The notes under the pieces: model-generated
Told to the model about the DNA's origin: nothing
The model's database searches: none
The model's input: the letters and a program-made list of their open reading frames with translations, nothing else
Assembly (NCBI GenBank): GCA_035388025.1
Contig: DAOOPA010000045.1
Span: 1 to 6,852 of the forward strand
Direction: 5' to 3'
Source: JAAZMX01 sp035388025
GTDB lineage: Bacteria; Patescibacteriota; Patescibacteriia; UBA2196; GWA2-42-15
DNA: 6,852 nt
Translations under genes and position numbers: made by a program
Part shown: in pieces, positions 1 to 5,450 of the stretch
Layout: each line of letters starts with the position of its first letter
How positions within the stretch are numbered: the stretch's first letter is position 1

Positions 1-1
1 C

Positions 2-907
2 AGTTTAATGGATAATGTTAGTACTACCTGCTGGAGCCCAGGGACTACTGACCTCAAAGCGAAAATAAATATTGGCGACTGTACCATTTGTGACGTTTTG
101 CAGGTGGCTTTCAATTTTGCTAAATTTATTTTTGCCAGTATGGCTGGACTAGTTCTTTTGTTTATTATCTGGCAATCTGTTGGCATGATCATGAACTGGG
201 GCAATGCTGAAGCGATAAAAACCGCCATGGATAAAATGAAAAGCACCTTATTTGCGGCTTTGATTATCTTGGCCGCTTATACTCTAGTCGGCGCTTTCAT
301 TAATATTTATTCTGGTGGTAATTTCAAAACTTTTATTAAGGGTCAAACTAGCAGTAGTTGGTCTGTCGGTCCCAAATGCGAGAGCGGGAGACCAAAAACC
401 GAACAAATCTATGATGGTGGTTATAGTTCTATCACCGATGGCGGTTGCGGTCGAGACGTTAGTAGGGAGTGTGGCTGTAAAGGAGACATTGCCAACGGTA
501 ATATTGGTTGCGATTGTGGTGGAATATCTAATAACAATGGCCAGTGTTATGATGCTTCCCAAAGTCTAGAAGATTTATTGGGATGTATTAAACGCGAAGT
601 TGACAAACAGGCACCATCAATAATACTTAGAATAACATCAATTAGTGATAGCGCTGGATTGAACCACTGTCGGAGTAATTATGTCAAACCACCATGCGCC
701 CATATGCCCGGTTCATGCCACTATGGCGGTTCGTATCACCTTGATGGTTCTTACGCTGCTGATTTCGGCGTAGAAAACATACAAACATTTTTGAATGTTT
801 TTAAAAAAATAGTCATAGATCAGTGTAACGGAAACTTTATTGACGAGACAAACATCGCAGGAGTAGATCCGCATTATCATGTTAGCAAGGGTTGTTCCGG
901 TGAATAA
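2..907 (+). CDS. T4SS pilin-like membrane protein fused to a C-terminal M15/hedgehog-like peptidase domain (5' partial)
   Basis: The frame is open to the left edge. The first ATG is at 8, and numbering here starts from it (299 residues). Two hydrophobic helices (about 33-58 and 79-102) flank a short charged loop, WGNAEAIKTAMDKMKS. A Cys pair (C25, C28) precedes helix 1. This is the layout of the VirB2/TrbC-like T4SS pilin family common in CPR genomes, which normally has an N-terminal signal peptide. None is visible, so the ATG at 8 is probably internal and the true start lies outside the window. Residues 120-195 form a Gly/Cys-rich linker (C124, C147, C155, C157, C168, C170, C180, C193). The C-terminus has S236-x-H238-x-x-G241, then A250-x-D252, then H289-x-H291-V-S. 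This resembles the SxHxxGxAxD...HxH zinc site of M15/hedgehog DD-peptidases, with an insertion that also contains H244. Inference: a secretion-apparatus subunit or envelope protein with an exported, possibly wall-cutting domain. The pilin-like half is fairly secure; peptidase activity is tentative. Confidence 0.6.
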   Translation, partial: SLMDNVSTTCWSPGTTDLKAKINIGDCTICDVLQVAFNFAKFIFASMAGLVLLFIIWQSVGMIMNWGNAEAIKTAMDKMKSTLFAALIILAAYTLVGAFINIYSGGNFKTFIKGQTSSSWSVGPKCESGRPKTEQIYDGGYSSITDGGCGRDVSRECGCKGDIANGNIGCDCGGISNNNGQCYDASQSLEDLLGCIKREVDKQAPSIILRITSISDSAGLNHCRSNYVKPPCAHMPGSCHYGGSYHLDGSYAADFGVENIQTFLNVFKKIVIDQCNGNFIDETNIAGVDPHYHVSKGCSGE

Positions 908-915
908 CCTCCATT

Positions 916-938
916 GGCTCCAAGTTATACTTGGAGCC
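916..938. terminator. Perfect hairpin between convergent genes
   Basis: GGCTCCAAGT (916-925) and ACTTGGAGCC (929-938) form a perfect 10-bp stem with a TAT loop. It lies in the 57-bp gap between the stop of the pilin-like gene (905-907) and the stop of the convergent membrane-protein gene (965-967). The position suits a bidirectional terminator. Neither strand has a T-run after the stem, so it does not fit a textbook intrinsic terminator. It could instead protect the mRNA 3' ends. Confidence 0.55.
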
Positions 939-964
939 CGATGCTCAGTTACCGCCAACTTATC

Positions 965-3046
965 TTATTCCCCAAACCCCAGTACCCACACCTTATTATC
1001 AATATTTTTCACCTCGTGCGTGAGCGATTCTGCCTCCGCCACTCTTTTCTTGGCATCCAGCCAATAACTATTGATCACCAAATAAACTTTAGAGGCGCCG
1101 GTTAATGACCGGGCCTTTTCTATTTTATCTAGAGTTACACCATTATAAATTATATCCAAATATATTTCATACAAAGGCGAAGAGGTCGGGATGGGATAAT
1201 AAAACATTTGTTGTTGTTTATTGATAAAATATTTTTTAAACCCAAACTCTTGTAAACTGGCCGCCGAGACTGATTGGTTGGCCAGAACAACATATTCTTT
1301 TTGAGCCGCACTCTGGTCAATCCACCTGGCAGCCTGTAAATCATAATTTGACACCGCATAGCTCCGCCCTTTGGCAAAAGCATCATCGTGCGGATAACTC
1401 AAATATAAAGAAAAAGTCAGCCAAACAGCGCCAAAAAATATTATTATTGCTTGCCCCGCCTTCAATCTTAATATCTTATCTGCCAAAAAATTGGCTCCGG
1501 CCAAAAGCAGGGGACAACCCATAATTAAAATAATGAGAGCCAATCGCCGAACAAACTCTACCTGCTCGTAACCGATAATCGCCTGAAAATTTATCACGCC
1601 CATCAGCCACAAATTCACTGCCATTATTGCCAGCAATGCCAAATATCTTGCCGCCCCGCTCCGTCCTTCTTTTTGAAAAAAATAATAAATTCCCAGTCCG
1701 GAGATTATTAAAATTATAAGCAAAATATTAAAGCGATAAAGATAAAGCCAATGATAAATTGAGTAAAATGGCAAATAATTAAAGATATCAACGCTAAAAG
1801 ATTCAATCAAACGCTTCAAATTGCCCCAATTAAAATTCAAACCGAATCCACCTGATATTTTTTGCCAAACTACCAAAGCCGCTGGCACGCTGGCGGCCGA
1901 TGCCAACCAATAAATAATCTGCCAAACCTTTGGCCAGTTGGCGATCGCCGCCCAAACAAGCCAAATCGCTCCCGGAATTGCCGACATCGGATGAATAAAA
2001 AATATCGCCATGAGTATCAGCCACTGCCACCAAAATATCTTTTGCTTTCTTATTATTGCCGGCCAGCTTGTTAGTACCAGAATCAACAATAGCAAATTGG
2101 CCAAACTTTGCGGCACGGTATAAAAAAACAGGGGCGTGACTATGCTCGCACAGGCTATCAAAATTATTCTGCGAATTTTATTGTTCAACGTCAATTTTGA
2201 TAAACTCTCTTCCAACATACCTGGCAAAGTTAAAACAGCTATCACTGGTACCAATAATTTATCAATCCAATTGACGCCGATTTGAAACATGCGCGCCAAT
2301 ATCGCCACCAGAGAATATTGCCCAATATAAAAAAATGGCTTTGGCTTGATATAGCCCAAAATCACCAAAGCTTTTTCTGCGGCGCGATGGACAAACGGAT
2401 CAAAACCAAAACCAATTTTATAGACAATCGTCGCCACCGACAGGCTCAAAGCCAGAAAGGAGCCAATCAAAATTGCCAACCAACCGCCTTGTTCGTCGTC
2501 TTTTGTTTTGATCAAAATAGTCAAAAGCGCTCCGGTGGTCAAAAAGTAGAAAACAAAAAATATTTTTGGTACGGCTTCCCAAGGTGTTCGGATTGCTTCC
2601 ATCGACTGATGACTCAAGAGTGTTGTCAAAGCCAAAACCCAAAAGATCAAATAGAGAGCAAAATGGGGGATATTTGTTTTGTCAAATCCGAACCCATCTT
2701 TATTTGGCGCGCTATTATTTTTCTGACCAATCAGTAGAGCCGCCACCGTCAAAATTATGATTATCAAAATTACTGACCTGTCCGACAGATTGACCAGATA
2801 AAAAAATAAAGAACCCAAAATTATCAAAAGAGACGACAGAAGAGCTACCGCCTTGGCCCAGCTAAAATCAGCTTCTTTTTGCCCCCAAGCCTGTTTGGCT
2901 GAATAAACCAGCCAAGTGAGCCATAAAACGCTTAAAATTAGCCCCAAAACAGGCGATTTAAGCGTTAATATATTCAAAATCAGACCAAAACTCACGAGTA
3001 GGCCAATCGACCATATTTTATTGATTTTTACCCGCTCTATTGGCAT
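965..3046 (-). CDS. Large polytopic membrane protein with extracytoplasmic C-terminal domain, function unknown
   Basis: From ATG at 3046-3044 this is 693 residues. A TTG two codons upstream (3052-3050) is also possible, but ATG is preferred; no Shine-Dalgarno sequence precedes either. I count about 15-17 hydrophobic helices between residues 13 and 553 (numbered from the TTG), including 13-31, 66-88, 130-147, 161-182, 190-211, 295-335, 341-371, 440-459, 501-521 and 533-553. Residues ~555-695 are soluble and probably outside the cytoplasm. They carry YVVLANQSVSAASLQEFGF (587-605) and FYYPIPTSSPLYEIYLDIIY (617-636), which look like conserved family motifs and resemble those of uncharacterised membrane proteins I associate with Patescibacteria. 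Many helices plus a soluble C-terminal domain recalls GT-C glycosyltransferases or O-antigen polymerase-type proteins. However, I find no acidic DxD/ExD motif in the first external loop, so no enzymatic role is assigned. It is divergent from an RmlA-like gene, consistent with, but not proof of, envelope glycan work. Confidence 0.75.
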   Translation of the reverse strand: MPIERVKINKIWSIGLLVSFGLILNILTLKSPVLGLILSVLWLTWLVYSAKQAWGQKEADFSWAKAVALLSSLLIILGSLFFYLVNLSDRSVILIIIILTVAALLIGQKNNSAPNKDGFGFDKTNIPHFALYLIFWVLALTTLLSHQSMEAIRTPWEAVPKIFFVFYFLTTGALLTILIKTKDDEQGGWLAILIGSFLALSLSVATIVYKIGFGFDPFVHRAAEKALVILGYIKPKPFFYIGQYSLVAILARMFQIGVNWIDKLLVPVIAVLTLPGMLEESLSKLTLNNKIRRIILIACASIVTPLFFYTVPQSLANLLLLILVLTSWPAIIRKQKIFWWQWLILMAIFFIHPMSAIPGAIWLVWAAIANWPKVWQIIYWLASAASVPAALVVWQKISGGFGLNFNWGNLKRLIESFSVDIFNYLPFYSIYHWLYLYRFNILLIILIISGLGIYYFFQKEGRSGAARYLALLAIMAVNLWLMGVINFQAIIGYEQVEFVRRLALIILIMGCPLLLAGANFLADKILRLKAGQAIIIFFGAVWLTFSLYLSYPHDDAFAKGRSYAVSNYDLQAARWIDQSAAQKEYVVLANQSVSAASLQEFGFKKYFINKQQQMFYYPIPTSSPLYEIYLDIIYNGVTLDKIEKARSLTGASKVYLVINSYWLDAKKRVAEAESLTHEVKNIDNKVWVLGFGE

Positions 3047-3070
3047 AAACAAATTAATAGTCTATGATAG

Positions 3071-3099
3071 TTAATATACAGCTTCTGCTCTTGTGTGAA
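3071..3099 (-). promoter_or_regulatory. Candidate promoter for the polytopic membrane-protein gene
   Basis: Reading the minus strand, TTCACA (3099-3094) and TATTAA (3076-3071) are separated by 17 bp, an acceptable sigma-70-like pair. The predicted start would leave a leader of about 15-20 nt before the ATG at 3046. Its -35 box overlaps the -35 box of the plus-strand candidate. The region is very AT-rich, so chance matches are likely. Confidence 0.3.
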
Positions 3100-3119
3100 T
3101 CTTTTTATATTTTTATTAT
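3091..3119 (+). promoter_or_regulatory. Candidate promoter for the rmlA-like gene
   Basis: TTGTGT (3091-3096) and TATTAT (3114-3119) are spaced by 17 bp. Transcription would start near 3126, only about 9 nt before the ATG at 3135. That leaves no room for a ribosome binding site and implies a near-leaderless mRNA. The T-rich stretch 3101-3130 lies within and just after this promoter. Confidence 0.35.
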
Positions 3120-3134
3120 TTTATTTTTTTAAAT

Positions 3135-3860
3135 ATGCGCGGCATCATCCTTTCCGGCGGTCATGGCACCCGTCTAAATCCTTGCACCAAGGTTACGAGC
3201 AAACAACTTCTCCCGGTCTACAATCGGCCGATGATTTATTATCCCCTAAACACCTTGATCAAAGCCGGCATTAAAGAAATTATGATTATTATCGCTCCGG
3301 AACGCGCTGGCGATTACCTCAATCTGCTTGGCTCCGGCAAACAATTCGGCGTCAAATTCACTTACGAAATCCAAGACGCGCCGCGCGGTTTGCCTGAAGC
3401 TTTTATTATTGGTGAAAATTTTATCGATCAAGACAATGTTGCTCTGATTTTGGGTGACAATATCTTTGAAGATGACTTGTCTTCGGCGATTCAGAGTTTT
3501 CACAGTGGCGGAAAAATTTTCGCCAAAGCTGTGTCTGACCCTGAACGTTTCGGCGTGGTTGAAGTTGATGCTGGCTATAAAGCGCTCTCCATTGAAGAAA
3601 AACCGGCTGTTCCCAAAAGCAACCTGTGCATTACCGGCCTTTATATTTATGATTCTCGGGTAATTGAAATCGCCAAAAACCTTGTCCCCAGCGCCCGCGG
3701 CGAAACGGAAATAACTGACTTACACCGGTGGTATATGGAACGCGGCGAACTAGAGGTCAGTCCGGTCAGTGGCGAATGGATAGACGCCGGAACGTTTGAC
3801 AGTCTCTTGGCCGCCCAGCATCTGGCCAAAGAAAAACTCCAAAGCAAATTAATTATCTGA
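3135..3860 (+). CDS. rmlA: RmlA-type sugar-1-phosphate nucleotidylyltransferase (glucose-1-phosphate thymidylyltransferase-like, short form)
   Basis: The family joins a sugar-1-phosphate to an NTP, classically Glc-1-P plus dTTP to dTDP-glucose, the first step toward dTDP-L-rhamnose and other deoxysugars, in the cytoplasm. The signature loop GGHGTRLNPCTKVTSKQLLP (8-27) is followed by PMIYYPLNTL (32-41). GLPEAF (85-90), ILGDNIF (105-111, metal-ligand D108), DPERFGVVEVD (135-145), EEKP (154-157), TGLYIYD (167-173), ARGETEITDL (187-196) and WIDAGT (215-220, second metal-ligand candidate D217) match RmlA closely. Usual RmlA is about 290 residues; this one has 241 and stops soon after the WIDAGT block, so it lacks the C-terminal helical region of RmlA that carries the allosteric site. 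No rmlB, rmlC or rmlD is beside it, so dTDP-glucose specificity is inferred from similarity. The start has no Shine-Dalgarno sequence. The stop is TGA. Confidence 0.88.
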   Translation: MRGIILSGGHGTRLNPCTKVTSKQLLPVYNRPMIYYPLNTLIKAGIKEIMIIIAPERAGDYLNLLGSGKQFGVKFTYEIQDAPRGLPEAFIIGENFIDQDNVALILGDNIFEDDLSSAIQSFHSGGKIFAKAVSDPERFGVVEVDAGYKALSIEEKPAVPKSNLCITGLYIYDSRVIEIAKNLVPSARGETEITDLHRWYMERGELEVSPVSGEWIDAGTFDSLLAAQHLAKEKLQSKLII

Positions 3861-3862
3861 TT

Positions 3863-4015
3863 CTACTGTATATCCAATTCGTATAATCCCCGGGTCTTGC
3901 CCACCTCGCCAACAAAAAATAGTTTGTCACCCGCATCATTGATCAATATTTTATTCAGCTTGCCGTATTGCCCTATTCCAAAAGTTAAACCGTCTTTTTC
4001 TATATTTTCCAGACC
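3863..4015 (-). pseudogene. Severed 3' tail of the PEGA/propeller gene, beyond an in-frame TAA
   Basis: Directly after the TAA at 4018-4016, the same minus-strand frame stays open for 50 codons and ends at TAG (3865-3863). The translation begins GLENIEKDGLTFGIGQYGKL and ends LFFVGEVGKTRGLYELDIQ. This reads as the closing strands of a propeller blade, in keeping with the blades upstream. Read through, the protein would be 451 residues including the stop position. The TAG lies 2 bp from the TGA of the convergent rmlA-like gene, so the apparent 155-bp gap between them is almost entirely this tail. I see no start codon with a ribosome site, so the tail is unlikely to be a separate gene. Confidence 0.75.
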
Positions 4016-5218
4016 TTATATCAGTCCATGTTCCGCATAAAAAATGTGGCTTTCTACCGGGTACCAGTTGACCGCCTCAATCTTACTGCTTACTCGGGTA
4101 AAAAGCGTATAACTATTTTGTTTGTCGAGCGGCCGGTACACCCACAACTCGTAATCATTCCCAAAAATCATCTCCGTCCCGCTAGCACCCCACTGGTGAA
4201 AACTAACGTTCTTTAACCATTCATTTTTATTTTCCTTTAAATCGACTACCAACATCTCCTTTTTTGATTCATTGCTGATGGTCAAAAAATTATTATTCTC
4301 TTCAATTATCTGGTAATTGCCACGTTCCATTGAACCGAGCACTAGTGGCTCTTCGGCCTGGTTCTGATCCATAACCCTCAAAATTGTTCGGTCCAAACTC
4401 TCATTGTCTAAAAGATATATTTTTGTTCCTTTGACCAAATAATCAAGCGGTTCATAATTTAGAATAACTTCCTCTCTCTCTGCTGACCAATTATATCTTT
4501 TTAAGACCCCCTTGTCCGCATAATAAACACTGCCGCTATTATCGCTAGGCATTTTTATTTTATCAATTTTTTTGCCCGCTCCCAATCTTTCGTTCAAATC
4601 AAGCTCCACACCAGAATTGTTCAAACTATATAAAGTCAAATTTCCGGCGCCGTAAACCGCCACCCTGGCTCCGTTGTCTATAAATTCTATTTTCTCAAAG
4701 ATTTTTTCTTTTTTTGACCAGCTTTTTATCTCTTTCACTTCTCCATTCTTCAAATCAATCAAAATCAATACCTCCCCGTCATTCTCGTCTTTGGCCAAAG
4801 CCAAAATCTTGTTGTTCTTGATTTCTGGCGCTGTTTGAATGATCTCTTTACCTGCCAACAATTTGGGAACTTGTCCGCTTCTGAATAAACGCACATATTG
4901 AATCTCTCTGGTTTGTCCCTCAATCACCTGAATCTCTTTTTCCCAATTTTGAAAACCCTCCTTTTCTATTTTCAAATTATATTTATTGGGCACCAAATCT
5001 TTTAAATTGACTGGTGTTTTGTTGCCGACCAAAGCACCCTCAAGGTAAACATTCACCTCACTCGGCTTGGTCTCCAAAAAAATCATCCCGGTCTTTTGCC
5101 AATCGCGTCTGGCAAAGTTAAAACGATAGCCGGAAACGCGCAAAATAATAATCGGCGCGGCTATTAAAAATATCAAAATAAAAAAAACGTAAACGATGCG
5201 TCTGTGAATTAAAGTCAT
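4016..5218 (-). CDS. Membrane-anchored PEGA-domain protein with beta-propeller-like region, interrupted at its 3' end
   Basis: The 400-residue frame starts at ATG 5218-5216. One N-terminal helix (about 8-27) anchors it, followed by the juxtamembrane motif GYRFNF (30-35). A PEGA domain spans about 44-113, with FLETKPSEVNVYLEGALVGN, then TPVNLKDLVPNKYNLKIEKE and an FQNWEKEIQVIEGQ strand. The domain is named for the PEGA motif that occurs in many members and is usually found in surface proteins. Residues ~118-400 hold repeated short beta units (for example VLILIDLKNGEVKEI, SVYYADKGVLKRYNW, MLVVDLKENKNEWL, YELWVYRPLD) typical of a degenerate propeller. The protein is predicted to be tethered with its bulk outside the cytoplasm. 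No ligand can be assigned. The TAA at 4018-4016 cuts off a last 50-codon segment (separate entry), so this is either a truncated allele, a pseudogene, or a sequencing error. There is no Shine-Dalgarno sequence upstream. Confidence 0.8.
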   Translation of the reverse strand: MTLIHRRIVYVFFILIFLIAAPIIILRVSGYRFNFARRDWQKTGMIFLETKPSEVNVYLEGALVGNKTPVNLKDLVPNKYNLKIEKEGFQNWEKEIQVIEGQTREIQYVRLFRSGQVPKLLAGKEIIQTAPEIKNNKILALAKDENDGEVLILIDLKNGEVKEIKSWSKKEKIFEKIEFIDNGARVAVYGAGNLTLYSLNNSGVELDLNERLGAGKKIDKIKMPSDNSGSVYYADKGVLKRYNWSAEREEVILNYEPLDYLVKGTKIYLLDNESLDRTILRVMDQNQAEEPLVLGSMERGNYQIIEENNNFLTISNESKKEMLVVDLKENKNEWLKNVSFHQWGASGTEMIFGNDYELWVYRPLDKQNSYTLFTRVSSKIEAVNWYPVESHIFYAEHGLI

Positions 5219-5260
5219 AGATTTATATTAAGTCTTGGTATTAATTTTATCTCTGGGCCC

Positions 5261-5287
5261 TTGTGGGCTAGGGATCCCACCCCACAA
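5261..5287. repeat. GC-rich inverted repeat upstream of the PEGA gene
   Basis: TTGTGGG (5261-5267) and CCCACAA (5281-5287) can pair across a 13-nt loop that contains the palindrome GGGATCCC (5271-5278). GGGCCC lies next to it at 5255-5260. CTAG occurs four times between 5268 and 5321. The block is much richer in GC than its surroundings. It sits 43 bp upstream of the PEGA start and could fold in that gene's leader. Function unknown. Confidence 0.45.
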
Positions 5288-5327
5288 CGCTCTAGTATAA
5301 ATTATGGCTAGTTTTTTCTAGACGGGA

Positions 5328-5360
5328 TCCTTCGCCCCCGATGCGCATCGGGGCTCAGGA
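5328..5360. repeat. Palindromic intergenic element (REP/MITE-like) upstream of murA
   Basis: CCCCGATGCGCATCGGGG (5336-5353) is a perfect 18-bp palindrome. Outer arms TCCT (5328-5331) and AGGA (5357-5360) extend the stem, with TTCGC on the left and GCTC on the right of the core. It lies ~90 bp before murA in AT-rich sequence. The arm-TTCGC-core-GCTC-arm design recalls short dispersed palindromes seen in several bacterial genomes. It could also terminate transcripts entering from the left, though no clear T-run follows. Confidence 0.55.
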
Positions 5361-5394
5361 CAAACTTTAGATATCTTTACGATATTGCTAATTT

Positions 5395-5428
5395 TTGTTA
5401 ATCTTACTATGTCAAAATAACATACAAT
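5395..5428 (+). promoter_or_regulatory. Candidate murA promoter
   Basis: TTGTTA (5395-5400) with TAACAT (5418-5423) at 17-bp spacing is one candidate. TACAAT (5423-5428) is a closer -10 match but would pair poorly with TTGTTA, at 22 bp. Transcription would start about 5430-5435, giving a leader of ~15-20 nt with no Shine-Dalgarno sequence before ATG 5451. The rest of 5219-5450 holds the two inverted repeats and AT-rich sequence; I see no gene or RNA in it. Confidence 0.3.
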
Positions 5429-5450
5429 CTTATTAATTTCAACTATCCTT

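Noticed and set aside
2282..2737. 151-codon open frame on the plus strand
   Set aside because: It lies wholly inside the membrane-protein gene on the other strand. Its translation is Gln/Lys/Asn-rich with no domain or start signal, as expected for an antisense shadow.
3050..3052. TTG as the start of the polytopic membrane protein
   Set aside because: An ATG lies two codons downstream, and neither has a ribosome binding site to favour the TTG. The difference is only two residues.
3858..4040. Possible TGA recoding, since the frame after the rmlA-like TGA stays open for about 60 codons
   Set aside because: The extension lies antisense to the PEGA tail, gives a Ser/Pro-rich composition unlike RmlA, and RmlA already ends sensibly. 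The standard code explains all genes.
5250..5360. Possible tRNA or small structured RNA in the GC-rich block
   Set aside because: The inverted repeats do not build a cloverleaf and no anticodon/T-arm signature (GTTCGANTC) is present. Simple palindromes explain it.
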